A stretch of DNA of 64,000 nucleotides from Acarospora socialis (taxonomy: Eukaryota > Ascomycota > Lecanoromycetes > Acarosporales > Acarosporaceae), in NCBI GenBank assembly GCA_025617375.2, contig JAMYGW020000014.1:534472-598471 (forward strand). The letters run 5' to 3'. Position 1 is the first letter of the stretch. Each line of letters starts with the position of its first letter. Shown one piece after another: positions 36,491 to 47,500 of this stretch. The notes below the pieces were generated by a model, which saw nothing but the letters and a program-made list of their open reading frames with translations, did not search any database and was not told the DNA's origin. Both the position numbers and the translations under genes were made by a program.

Positions 36491-38004
36491 TTGAACAAGA
36501 TGTCACCGTATCAACAAGATCCATTTCCGTCTCTGCCTCTTGAGCTCATAGGATCCATCATAGACACCTCCCTCAAAGAAACAACAAACACCCTGAGGCG
36601 CGTCTCAAAAGTCTGGAAAGACACTTCTGAGAACCACTGCGGCAACCGTGCAACCAAACAGCACTTTCCTAATACTGAAGCCGCTCAGAGGACGTTTGCA
36701 ACCCAGGAAACAAATTTGACATTCTGCCGACTTTGTAAGATTGGAATTCCTCCAGTATATTACCAAAAATCTATCGAGAGAGGCTACGTTACACACGCTC
36801 GCCGGTATTCAGGGGTGAGGACTTGGCATCTCAAAGGAAATTCATTGCTCTGGGCAGATCCATCTGGCACGATCACTATAGAGGATCTTCAGTCTCAGGA
36901 TCCCCAAAGTGTTCCTAACATCTAGGTGCTGGAAGAGGAAGCTGGACGGTGCAAAACATTTGATTCATGCATTTCTTGCTGTATTTGCGAGAATCGGATA
37001 ACACCGACTATCAACAGAGCAGACGGTAGGGAAGACATGACATCCGTTTATGTTTTTAATCTAATTTAGTTGGACAATAGAAGGCGGTGCTTTGATGGAC
37101 TGGCGAAGATCTCATGTCAAGAAGATGTCCGCTGGTACTTTGGCTTGAAGGCTCCTGCCTCCGCTCATTATCTACACATGAGCATCAATATATTCTACTA
37201 CACCCTTAATCCAACCTCAGAGGACGTGCCAGGGTCTTTGTTTATCACGAGGAGTGTGGAAACTGGAGGTGTGCTCCGTGAGATCACACTCTCGTTTCGC
37301 GCCCACACTTTTTCCTCTACCCGTGATCCTGAACAAGAGATTGGCTTTAGTTCACAGCGATCATTGCGGGAAATTTATTATTGATACCTCTACTGAGGGT
37401 GCTGTGTTTTCTACAGAGCACCACGACATTGTGTTCAGCGCCATGGAGGACAAGATCTGGGAAATTCCGACTATGGAGCAAATAACACGGGATATCATTC
37501 GGTCTGAGTATCTCTACGACACAGAACAAAAGACATTCACCTCGCAGGTAGCTAATCACACTGTCAAGTTCACGAAGCCTACTCGTTGCTGGGCCGTTGA
37601 TGGATCATCAGCTGCTTTTCCACATCAAGCCACAGAAACATGGGCGGAAAGCGGACCTCCGCGACCTTGTACTGCACACAGTCTTTGTTGCATCTCTAAA
37701 CCAACAGCACTCTGGTATTGAAGAGTCTGAGATGACACTTTGACATGTGCCAATGACTTTGCCAGCCGACTCGGACCGACGAAAACTGGAGTTGGACCTC
37801 TCACGGGATGCATGCCGCGAGGCCATGAGTGTTTGTGTGATTGATCGGTACCTACTGGTCCATCACGAAATGCGCAATGTGCTTATCCTGCTGGACTTTT
37901 GGCCCGATTGTAATGTTGTCGGGCGCCTGAGATTTCTATCTGGTTCAGTGAGATGTGAGCTTCTATTTCAGCATTATGGTCAGAGGATGAAAAAACGTCA
38001 CTAA
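36491..38004 (+). pseudogene. F-box-like protein relic
   Basis: ATG 36,491 opens 144 codons. Residues about 10-50 match an F-box (SLPLELIGSIIDTSL, then LRRVSKVWKDTS), the module that binds Skp1 in SCF ubiquitin ligases. The rest, where substrate recognition would occur, is Cys-containing (CRLCKIG, CISCCICENR). After a TAG at 36,923 the frame continues to about 37,060, then into LDNRRRCFDGLAKI. It then shifts near 37,340 into a frame with YDTEQKTFTSQ and again into HIKPQKHGRKADLRDL and RDACREAMSVCVIDRYLL, ending at 38,004. The decay is modest. An intron at about 37,030-37,070 may explain one of the changes. Confidence 0.65.
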
Positions 38005-38235
38005 TTGTCAGCGTCAGGATAGCTATTTACTCAGGTCTTGCGTACTGTTAAATTATTCGGTTCTATTAACTCTAAATGTTCATAGTCATATGTTGTACGA
38101 GGTGTGATTATCTTCCTAAGTGTGGTCTCCTTATCTCACTGTCACCACTATGCGTCGCTATCAACAGCAGTGACGTTTTTACCCCGCTGGTACGTTGATA
38201 GCCTGTGCGCTGGGTGCTCCCCCGAAGCCCGCACC
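38005..38235. other. Short gap without a gene
   Basis: Nothing recognised. It separates the F-box relic from the copia-like fragment. Confidence 0.4.
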
Positions 38236-39127
38236 TTATCGTAGAGCCTCAGCGCGCCGAGCCCTATAGGTAGTCTTGCCCTTATCGACGTGACTAGGGT
38301 GGTGGGGCCGGCGAGGACGGCGAGGACGAAGCGCTGTTGCGTGGCCTGAAGTGCGGGAGGTGCTCATGTAGACCGTTTGACGCGTGATATTGTCGATGTT
38401 CGATCTCATTACGATCGTGCTGTTTGCTTCGACGTGTTTTCGTGGTGACACCGCGCAGTCATCTTAGCTGTCATTTCAGCGACGGCCGTTTCCATAATCC
38501 AGAACCATGCCCTCCGCCTGCATGGCGACCATGCCGATAAGGATGCAGCTTCAAGGCCATCCACCACGTAAGCTTTGCATGCCACGACGCCCTTACCTTT
38601 ACCGTCGCTGCCGTGGATGTATAGGCGTTAATTGACGTATTCCGACGGGGCAACTCGCTAGCGATGCCGTAGATTTGTATGGTCTTGCGGGCGAGGGTGT
38701 TATCGACGGACGAGGCTGCAGTTAACAAGCATGCGGGTGGCGCCTGAGTCTAGCTAGACTGCTTGAGGTTCAGCAGTCAGCTTGCTATTGCTTGCCTGCA
38801 TGGTGACGTACCCTAGCTGAGTGACGGTGGCGGTGTGGTAGGCGGGAACGAGGCGGTTGAAGTGGGCCTCTTTTAAGGAGATCTCACGCCGACTGGCCGA
38901 TGCGAAGTTTGCTTCGCATGCCCAACACGGGTAAGTTTCGTTTGTTGAAGGCCCAATTGACGCAGGCATGGCGCGCTGTCGTGGTCTGATGCTTCGTCAG
39001 CTTGCTGCTCCGTGTAGTATGATGGGAATAGCGTTAGGAAAAGCAGACACAAGGTATTCCCTGTCACTGCAGGATCCTCAAGGCTTCTTCTGCTAGGGTT
39101 TTCTCGATTCTGGTCGACATTGGACAT
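38236..39127 (-). mobile_element. Ty1/copia-like polyprotein fragment (protease region)
   Basis: On the minus strand near 38,735-38,760, SNSKLTAEPQAV is followed by TAG and LDSGATRMLV. This is the copia aspartic protease core (D-S-G-A-T) with the preceding Trp turned into a stop. Flanking frames in the same orientation (NTSINAYTSTAATVKV and upstream Cys-rich EANFAS with YPCW) fit the region around the protease. No LTR, integrase or reverse transcriptase is seen, so only a piece remains. Confidence 0.5.
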
Positions 39128-39229
39128 TCACAGCTCTTGTCGCCAGAACGTTTGGCTTTAACTCTGGAGCCCATCTTACTGGCGGCATTTATATCCGTCC
39201 ACTTCGTGTCATAACATTCTCAGGTGCAG

Positions 39230-40093
39230 GTTGCGGTCGCTGTGGGGTCGGCAGGCGCTGAGGTCGTGGTCGGTCTTGAGATGGGTCTGCCTGGCACAAG
39301 GGGGTTATGTCCCTGGCAGTGATGCTGTGCCGGCATCAGCAAATCGATTTGCTTTGCACGCTCTCTGTGGATCAAGTTGGCGGAGTGGCGTCTTGTCCTT
39401 GGTACGTCGAGGCTTTGTCTCTTGAGGCTCCGGTGCCTGTGGAATGCTGCTCTGCGGGATGGCGTCTGAGTCCTGGATGGCAGGCTCAAATTCTGAAGCC
39501 TTGGGTTTGTGGGTCTGCGTGTTCTGCGTCTTCAGCCTGGCTTTCGAGACCCTGACCTTGCCGAGAACCGCAGAAATCGCCTCTTCGGGTCGTCATGGGT
39601 GAAGGTCCTTCGGACGGCTTTAAGTGCGACATCCTTGATCATCATTGTCTCCTTCAACGGATGTCGGATACCCTGTATCCATCGCCCTTCGCTCCTGCTA
39701 GATCCACTGTAGCAAAAGCTTGTGACGTTTCAGGTTCCGTTCAGCATACTTCAGGGCTCGCCGAACGACTTCTGCGTCCTCCACTACACGTTCGGAACCT
39801 GTGGTATCTGTGCCATGGGCTTTCCTCCCAGTGTCATCCAACTCTTTCTTCAACTCATCTCACTTCTTTTCAAACTGCTCAAGGCGTTGAAGGTGGTAGT
39901 TATGAGACTCCATCCAATTCTCCAGCCGGCTCTGTTGCTCCGGGGCCAAAAGTAGGCGGACATTGCCACCCACTTTATCCTTTGCCGACGCTCGCGAACG
40001 TTGTCTACAAACTTGCTGAAGGGTCTGTTTCGATAACTCGCCGAACCCTCCCCTGAAACACGTGGAATCTGTGTCAGTCCGATATGGGCGCAA
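39230..40093 (-). pseudogene. Uncharacterised coiled-coil protein relic
   Basis: Reading from 40,093 leftwards, a continuous protein-like frame contains LSKQTLQQVCRQRSR, LENWMESHNYHLQRLEQFEK, DELKKELDDTGRKAHGT and VVRRALKYAERNLKRHKLLL. It is interrupted by stops after EQFEKK (39,860) and near 39,700. The second half is Pro/Gln/Ser-rich. The repeated charged heptads suggest a coiled coil. I do not recognise the family. Its 5' end lies close to the point where APN2 homology breaks off. Confidence 0.4.
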
Positions 40094-40402
40094 AGCACCA
40101 CGTCAACTGTCCCTGGGAACGATTTCTAATATGGTAATATCGTCTAGTATTTCTCGGGTGGCTTTCAAAGGGGAAATTCGAGGTAGGGCGGATAGCAAGG
40201 AGGACAGCCTTCTTTTTCCAGTTTTTTATGCGCCTGGGCTACTAGCAAGCGAGACTCCTCTTGGTCCAGTGACGGTGTCATGCATCTTCGTTGTCACAAT
40301 GTTAGTGGTAAGGAGAAGACGTATGGTGTGTTAGGACGAACCGCAATGTAGACAGGAGAGCAGTTGCCATCTGCCGTTGTCTAAAGAAACCGCAATGTTG
40401 GC

Positions 40403-41519
40403 TTGTCTCTCCAGGATTATCTGACCGTTTCTGGGCCCGTACTTTATTTTGTTAAGCACTGCCCAGTATACGCAGCACTGAAGGACAAGATCTTGCATGA
40501 TGGCGAAGAGGTTGACGTACGAGATGTTATGAACCCAGCTGGAATGTTCAAAGACGGCAAGAGATTGCGAGAACACTCTATGAAGGATCAGCTTCCGTTG
40601 TCTGGCGAATTAATCCCAGAATTCGATCGACGAAGGAATATTAAAGATATGTTTTCTCGAAAGCCTTCTCTACCAACCGCTCAAAGCACCCAGTCGTCGA
40701 TTTTAACAGAGTGACAATAATTCATTGACAAATATGTCCGAAGTACCTCCGACTGTGTTACAAGAAGCTGTGGATCTACAGATAGTTACCTCTGTACTGC
40801 CCACGACTACTCTACCATCTCCAAACCCAGCTTCTCTTGTCACGCCAGCAAGTCCTGCAAACAGTACCAATAAGAAGAGATCCGTCGGCGACACACTGAC
40901 GAACCACCCTCTCAAACGATCCAAATCGGCCTCTACAGCCACGAATGGGACATTAGCGGGAAAAGGTCAGCAGAGTTTGAAGGGCTTTTTCAAGCCGAAA
41001 CCACCGAATTCATCCACCACTAATGGAATTGGCACCGGAGACGATGCACAATCACCCTTTGGTAGCTCAGAGCACCCTGCGTCCCAGCCAGCAAGCACTA
41101 GTCTCGAGGCAAAGCAGACCAAGAACAGCATAGCGCCCGCATCGCCCACACCCAACAACTCCCCTGCACCAAACAACTATGATCCTGCCCAACAAGAATC
41201 CCAACCAGCCTCCCTGCTTCCGTCCCCCATCATCGCCCGCACCACCTCCATCGCAGACCAAGAGTTCGTCCACGACCCGGTCATCAGCAAAGAATCCTGG
41301 TCCAAACTCTTTACCAAGCCCGCCGCGCCCCGCTGTGAAGGCCACCACGAACCGTGCATCAGTATGTTGACGAAGAAAAGCGGCATTAACTGCGGTCGCT
41401 CGTTCTGGATGTGTGCATGGCCCGTTGGACCTACGGGAACGAAGGAGAGGAATACGCAGTGGCGGTGTCAGACGTTCATCTGGTGTAGTGATTGGAATGG
41501 GGGTGGGGGTGGGAGTTAG
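40403..41519 (+). pseudogene. APN2: APN2, 3' half (AP endonuclease 2 / DNA lyase)
   Basis: APN2 is the abasic-site endonuclease whose gene flanks the mating-type locus in most Pezizomycotina. The remaining part starts at about the HCPVYAALKD motif near the end of the endonuclease fold (the preceding GSD is not seen). It continues RDVMNPAGMFKDGKRLRE, LIPEFDRRRNIKDMFSRKPS, a disordered linker, a PCNA-binding PIP box (QQSLKGFF, about 40,970-40,995) and the C-terminal GRF zinc finger (about 41,330-41,510). The finger has CEGHHEPC, NCGRSFWMCAWPVGP and NTQWRCQTFIWCSDWNGG. The catalytic N-terminal two-thirds are absent, and a one-base shift near 40,705 separates two frames. It is therefore a truncated copy. 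It reads toward MAT1-2-1, so the two genes converge. Confidence 0.92.
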
Positions 41520-42943
41520 GAGTTATTCTCCGCAATGAATATGTGGGAGAATGGATCTAGGGAGTTTGGAGAATCGTGGAGCGTCTGAGTTCTAGACTTG
41601 TGCGAGAATATCCGATCTCTGTTTCCATTTTCATACTCATCAACCACCGTCACGCAGCACAGCGGTCCTCTTAAGAATACAAGAAGCGGTCTTTACATTT
41701 CAGCTAAGTTCAACTATACCCGAGTCAATCCAACGAAGCTGAGTGACATTACACGTGTCAGGGCAATTCGAGGTGCTTGTCACTGCCAATGTACATGACA
41801 TGCCACGACTGCGTTTGCTCTGCTTCCATCGCCTGGGCAGAGAGCTGAAGGTTGTCACAAGCAAAGCCGAAAACGATTTACCCTCGCTCACCCAACCCTC
41901 CCTCCCATAGCAACTATCCTCCTGCCATTGACCGGCAGAGACTGCCCGCCCCTACCCAATCCTTTACACTGCCACAGCATTTCCGCTGTCCTATCTCCGC
42001 AACCACGACGCACGCGTCTCTCGCCCACCCACCAGTCTTCAACTCCCTCTACATCCCCATGCCCCACATCACATCTATTTACTACACATCTCCCATGATT
42101 CTCGCCGTCCGCGTTCTCGGCACAAGGTAAAGGAGTCAGATCTCTATGTACGGATATCTCGGCGCAAGGCGTGGGTGTTCCTAAGCGCTTGAGCGGGGGC
42201 AAGGTGTGCTGGTTCGCATCTTGATATGGTTAGGTTTGAGGGTAGGTGTTGTCGGATCATTTGCAGTATCTTCTCGTCTCTGCTCTAATTGGTGCTCGAG
42301 CAGCTCGGGTTACTGGTCCAATAGGGAGAATGAAGAGGCGGACAAGGAGAGAGGCTGATGATGGTTCCAGGACGGGATGAAAGGGGAAGTGCTAAACGGA
42401 GATGGAGCTGATTAGGGATGTTATTGGGGTTTATAGCGCGTAGTGTTACGGTTCCTAATCAATCCCACGAGTCGGAGAAGAAGTGTTGTTATTCTTGGAT
42501 TGGTATCGTACATCAACTGTCAAGTCACAGGTCGACAACCCTAGCGACGATAACACTTCCCCCATTTCCAGTTGATCGATTCGATTCGATTCTATTTATT
42601 CCTTTCCTGCTCTCCTCCCTAGGCTACTAAGCTAGCTACACCATTCGACCCCGTTATCGACAACTATCTGCCAAGTCTGGATACAGGACCATCTCCATCA
42701 CAATTTCCATTGGCGTTCCATCTGTTCCAACCATACCACTTCAAGGTTCAGACGTCAAGAAAAGAAAACCAGCGCTGCCGTCCACGGGGATTTGAGAATG
42801 GTTGTGGAAAAGGCTTCGCGTTGCAGACGTATAGTAGAACACCGCCTGCCTCGAGAACAGGTATTCAAAAAGCCAAACCATTCGTGTCGTGAGACGGAAG
42901 TCGAGGATCTGTCGAAGCTTGCAGGTGAACCAGGATAGTGAAA
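41520..42943. other. Intergenic region between APN2 relic and MAT1-2-1
   Basis: This lies between two convergent 3' ends. Short frames occur but none looks conserved. Several pyrimidine-rich stretches (for example 41,880-42,060) are typical of fungal intergenic DNA. I see no idiomorph gene here. Confidence 0.5.
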
Positions 42944-44236
42944 TTAAAAGGGGCTCGCTTCGGGGCAGGTCGAGCCCGCAGGCATGCGCTCGAGCTCGGC
43001 GTTTGCGAGAGAGGACCAATCGTTCTCCCAGTCGAACTGTGGCTCGGGCTCAAATAGCGGAAGCGCGTCGTTCATGCTATCTTCAGCCTCATTACCCATT
43101 CCTTCCCAATCGCACATGCTGGAGAAGAAGAGTAGATCGTTGATGCTATCGTCAGATGGCCCATAATGGATAATTGGATAGTCATTGGGTGGGACAACTC
43201 CTGCTTGCGGCGGACCAGGGTCTGGCATGGACTCGTTGTACTCCGTGAGCATAGCAACAAACGCTTCGTCGCTCGCGGTGTTGTCGAGATCAAAGTAGAG
43301 ATTGCCGTTGGGAGCGGTTTCGAGGGTTGGAGTAGGCTCAGGAAAGTTTGCCGATCTCAATAGCGTAGAGGCGTTAGATGTAGCAGCCTCGTCAGTCTCA
43401 TTGAGAGAGGCAGTGGAGGTGCCGGTTTCGACATCGGTAGTAGAAGAAATAGAGGCCGACGCTACAATTAGATCTCCAGAATTTCCACCCGTAGCGATAT
43501 CTTGAGTCTGCGCCACCTTATGGTCTCGAATACCGCCAACCTTAGCAAGAGCGGCAGCCTTGCGACGTGTCATACGTCGTTTCTTCTCAGAGGGCTTGCG
43601 AGGCTGGTACTGATAATCGGGAAACATCTCTGAGTGTTTCCTCTTGATATTGTCGGCGACCGTCTTCCAGCGAGCTTTAACCTCAGCCGACTCACGGGAC
43701 CATTGTTCACCGAGCATCATCGCTTTGAAGAGTTAGCGATTGTTGGCCTAGGTATTGACTGGAACTCACAGATGCGATTGTTGTGATAGTCGGGATGCTG
43801 AGCTGTGATGATTGGATGGTGGTGTTGGCGGTAAAGGATGAATGAATTGGGAGGCCGTGGAACTTTCCCAACCTTAGCTGCTGCCTTTCCCTTATTCGAA
43901 GCCGTCATCGTTTCTGGTCCTGCAGCGAGAACAGAGATGTCTCGTCTGATGACAATTGCGTCGATCGTGGTATCTTCGACAGCGCTCACAGGAGATCCGA
44001 TGAGTTGGCTAATGACTTAGCGAATGTAACAAAAGCTCAGATAGTATCACTTACCTATAGCGGGTTTTGAGCTCTTCAATATCCTCTTGGCTAATAAGTG
44101 ACTTGAGGGCGCCAGGGATGAGCAATGCGCTGGTATGTCCTTGAGCGAACTGAGCAAGAGCGTTTGTCCAGATCAACTGGAGAACGTGCTGAGTCTGGAC
44201 GAGAGGGGCTTGCGCAACAGGGTCGTGCACGTTCAT
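42944..44236 (-). CDS. MAT1-2-1: MAT1-2-1 mating-type HMG-box transcription factor
   Basis: This is the master regulator of the MAT1-2 mating type, a nuclear HMG-box DNA-binding protein controlling pheromone and receptor genes and sexual development. The gene has three exons: 44,236-44,055, 44,008-43,770 and 43,722-42,944. Together they give 1,200 bases, 399 aa, without any break. The HMG box covers residues about 109-184: KVPRPPNSFILYRQHH, then HNNRIS-MMLGEQW, and YQYQPRKPSEKKRR at its end. The second intron splits the serine codon of the box (T|CG), the position known from MAT1-2-1 genes of Pezizomycotina. The N-terminus (NVHDPVAQAPLVQTQHVLQL) and the acidic C-terminus are less conserved. 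The start is the only in-frame ATG before the conserved region, 450 bases from a divergent gene. MAT1-2-1 and the APN2 relic are convergent neighbours. Confidence 0.95.
43723..43769 (-). other. Intron 2 of MAT1-2-1 (conserved HMG-box intron)
   Basis: 47 bases, GTGAGT at the donor, GCTAACTC branch region and AAAG acceptor. It splits the serine codon of the ISxMLGxxW segment. Confidence 0.93.
44009..44054 (-). other. Intron 1 of MAT1-2-1
   Basis: 46 bases, GTAAGT to CATTAG. Splicing joins TATAG to C, giving Tyr-Ser and keeping the frame through GSPVSAVED into the HMG exon. Confidence 0.88.
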
Positions 44237-44686
44237 TATTCTCGAATTATCGTGTTGTTGCTCAGAGCTAAGTAAAGAATATTGGGGGATAAAGCGAATT
44301 GAAGCATAGACGTGAGGTGGAAGTTCGGTTTAGGTTGTTGGTAGCAAGGTTGATGGGTTGAAGTGATATGAGATATGTGTGGTCGAGGTTGACTGTGTCG
44401 AGTGGTTGAGCTCAGTTGCTTCAGCCGGAAAAGCGAGAGGTTGGTTCTTTGTGTTGAGCACCGCCCAAGACACAAGTGCAAAAGAAGCATCTACCAGCAA
44501 ATATCACAGACCTTTTGATTGGCTGCGCGGTGGAGTGAATTTTGACAATAGGGATTGTGAAGTCCCTAGCAACCTTTCATAACACACAAAGTCCTAGCAT
44601 TTAAGAACACCCAATATCATCCCAAGAGCAAACTTTCATTCGAAGAACTCTTTCATAGCCTCAACTTCTAAAACTCATCAGCAGCC
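44237..44686. promoter_or_regulatory. Divergent promoter shared by MAT1-2-1 and the homeodomain-like gene
   Basis: The 450 bases lie between the two start codons. An inverted CCAAT box (ATTGG) is at 44,518-44,522. The rightward ATG has a strong context (GCAGCCATGG). A shared control region would allow the two regulators to be expressed together, which is inference from layout. Confidence 0.6.
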
Positions 44687-45498
44687 ATGGCATTTTCGAG
44701 CATTGGGTTTGACAACAAGGTTGCGGAGGCTTTGAAGAGGATTCGCGATAGCAATGAAAACGACGACGAGACTTGTTCGAAGATCGAGTCCCGTGTAAAG
44801 CAATTTCGCCGTCACCACAACAAAGACGACCAACCTGAAGCTTCGGTAGCCGATATCGACGAGTCATTTACTTTTGGCCGTCGAATGGTCATCGATCCTA
44901 ATAAACGTGTTGAGCCGGAGGTGTTGCTAAGCCTCAAGCAGCTTCAAGAGACAGATGAGGAGACAGCTCAGATTCTGTTGGCGAGTCAGCCCAGCTGCCT
45001 CTACGCTGAGAATGGCGAGATTAATCAACACTATGCGTTGCATCGCTGTGCTGTTCGTGTTCTTGTCGAAGAGTGAGGCATTTACTACCATGTATTAGAC
45101 AATGGGCACAGCTGACCTTCGTAATAGCGAAACCGACGTCTTGATCCAACAGTTAGGTTGCGCGGCAGCCCACACCAACTTCAGGCAAGAAGCTGTGAAG
45201 CTGTTTGAGCAGTTCTTTGAAGTATGCCAGAGGCCCAACGCAGCTGAGATAGCGCTGCTTGCTCGAGTGGGTATAGCCGATCCTGCAGCAGTTACGGAGT
45301 GGTGTTAGTATCCTTTCCAGAATGTTGCAAGACGCTCTGCTGATGTATTTTGCAGTCAATCAGAAACGAGAACGTATGAAGCCTCTTTTCATCGCAAGAG
45401 CTGTTAGCGGTGGGAATGGACCGGTGGCAAGATATCTCCGCAAGGAGCGTCTTGGCCAGGGACAGCAAGTGACGAAGAAACCTCTCACACGCCATTAG
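44687..45498 (+). CDS. Homeodomain-like protein divergent from MAT1-2-1
   Basis: Three exons, 44,687-45,072, 45,128-45,303 and 45,356-45,498, total 705 bases and 234 aa without a break. Introns are 55 and 52 bases (GTGAGG...CTGAC...ATAG and GTTAGT...CTGAT...GCAG). Residues about 150-196 look like a homeodomain. Helix 1 is KLFEQFFEVCQRP, helix 2 is EIALLARVGI, and recognition helix 3 is AAVTEWFNQKRERMK (residues 187-192 WFNQKR), split by intron 2 inside the Phe codon. The usual signature is WFxNxR; here Asn and Gln are exchanged, while Trp, Phe and the last Arg are kept. The N-terminal 130 residues are helical and unknown to me. From its position it may be an idiomorph-specific mating-type gene. 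I recall accessory genes such as MAT1-2-14 reported in Lecanoromycetes, but cannot tell whether this is one. Confidence 0.8.
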
Positions 45499-46323
45499 GA
45501 ACTCGACAAGGAGGGAATTCTCTGGCATGAGGTGGTATGCTCGGAGATTCGAATTGGAATGCTAGGGTGTTTTTCAGTAGGCGCAGCTGCAAGGAGTCGA
45601 AAGGTGATCCCAATCAAACAGCCTCATTGCAAGATTCCTTTAATATAAGGCAAGAAGTAGAGGAGCAGCCACACTTAAACACCTGAAACTGGGAATGAAA
45701 AACCAATTCTGGCTTCACTAGTCCAGAAAGACAAGCCATATTCTGCTTTATAATGCTTCTTTGGCAGTATTGATCGCGATATGCAGAGCCTGTTTGAAAA
45801 TGCGTACGAGAAGAACATTCCTGACGTAACAAACTTTTCTCTCACACCCCACCCACCAGACCCACACCCGCAGCGGCGGCAGCGGCGGCAACGGCAACGA
45901 ACCTTACCCACCCAATCCAAACCCCACGCACGCCACCCGCCGGCAGCGGCAGCGCTTATAGCGTCTACCGCCCAAGCCCTGCATCCGCAAACCTCCCTCA
46001 ATCCCTCCTGCAAACCTCCCCCCATCCACCGTCCCAAAACCCTTTCTCTCCCCAAATCCCCGCACACCGTAACACCACTCTCACAACCCCACATCCCAAG
46101 CGACCAATCTCCACATCTCTCCCTTCATCACCTCCCCCCAGCGACCCTCGTACAGCCAAAAAGGTGTATCTACTAAACATGTTCACTGCATATTCTACAC
46201 AGCTAGATTCTATATCAAAGAGCTGCATAGCGCAATTTGTGGCTCCTGCTCTTACAAGCTTAACTGTTGTGAGCGAGCCTTGTGAGACACCACCATGCCT
46301 TTACCTCCGGTACAGTTTCATTG
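45499..46323. other. Region between homeodomain-like gene and retroelement block
   Basis: A C-rich, low-complexity stretch (45,840-46,160) encodes Pro/Ser/Thr-rich frames, such as YSVYRPSPASANLPQSLL in one frame. It may be the edge of a truncated gene or intergenic DNA. No SLA2 or other known MAT flank gene is recognised. The plus-strand frame at 45,781-46,176 is open for 131 codons but is probably composition-driven. Confidence 0.4.
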
Positions 46324-46673
46324 TGTTACGGCCAAGCCAAGATGGGCTTTGGGCGGACTGGTGCGTACGCGCAAGGAGCGTATATCCAGGGGATATCTAA
46401 GCAGCAGTCACGTGACACCTCGACATGCTCAACGGCGAGCTTGGCGAGCAAGCTCGACGGGTTGCATGGGCGAGCCATCTCGACGGGCTCGACGGCGAGG
46501 CCGGCGAGCGGGCTCAGTATATAGTCACGGTCATTTCCCTTATGGAAAGGATCATGTTCAACTCCAGTTACAATCTAAGAATTAGATCTACAAGCCTGCT
46601 GCAGAAACCCTTATATCAATAAGTCAAAACCCTTAGCTCTAATATCAGAGAAATCTTCAGTGAGAACATAACA
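46324..46673 (+). repeat. LTR, least mutated copy
   Basis: 350 bases starting TGTTAC and ending ATAACA. The first 200 bases are still GC-rich and align base by base to the mutated LTRs at 48,856 and 54,686. They serve as a reference: CGGCGAG corresponds to TGATGAG, GGGCGAGCC to GAGCAAGTC and ACCTCGAC to ATCTTAAC. Confidence 0.88.
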
Positions 46674-47500
46674 CTTTGAAAACTCTTACAATATAAGAAT
46701 GACCACCTCTACAGCAGCTCAGAAGTCAGCTTTGACAAGTTAAGTCAATCTTCAAGATCTAACATTCATTAGCAATGTGTTCAAGATATCACCACCTGAT
46801 GCATTCACTGATGAGAGAGAAAAGCTGTGAAGCTTCTTGATCAAGCTCAAGTTATACATTGAATTCAATCTGACTAAGTTCAAATCTGAGATGAACAAGA
46901 GTCTGTTCATCATGTTATACATGAAGAATGCAGTCTTCAACTGAGTAAATCTCAAGCTGCATGAGTTTCTTGACAAGACATCACACAAACAACTTGCAAA
47001 TAGAGAATTCATCTTCTTTAACTACAATAAATTCAAAAAAAAGCTACAAAAAGTCTTCAGAGTAGTGAATGAGAAGTGAGTAGTGAAAAGATATTTACAC
47101 ATTTTAAAAATGAACAGATCAGCAGTTAAGTATGTGGTGAAGTTTCAGAGAATTGTGACTTTAACAAATTGAAATGATGATGTTTTCACATCATAGTATT
47201 ACTGAGAACTTCACAAGATTATCAAAGATGAAATAGCTCAAATAAATCAATTAAAGACACTTCAAGAGATGATTAACATCTTTATTAACATAAACAATTA
47301 ACAATAAAAGCAACAGATAAAGCATAATGAACATTAAGCATCATTTAGATTTGAATGAAAAAAAAAGCTTACTCAAATATGTTGAAAGAGTGATTTAATG
47401 AATCTCAATACAATTAAAAAGCATCATCAGATCTCAATGAAAAAACAAGTGAAATAAAGTAATTAAATAGAGTGACTGCTGAGTCAGTGATTGTGATGTC
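46674..47500 (+). mobile_element. Gypsy gag fragment, diverged copy
   Basis: It follows the LTR directly and aligns to the gag region of the full copy (KLYIEFNLTKF, then a region with SVKYVVKFQ and DEIAQINQ). It is more diverged than the copies to the right and lacks pol. Confidence 0.7.

Noticed and set aside
45781-46176. SLA2 or another MAT-flanking gene
   Set aside because: The frame is Pro/Ser-rich and low in complexity. None of the conserved ANTH or talin-like segments of SLA2 are present.
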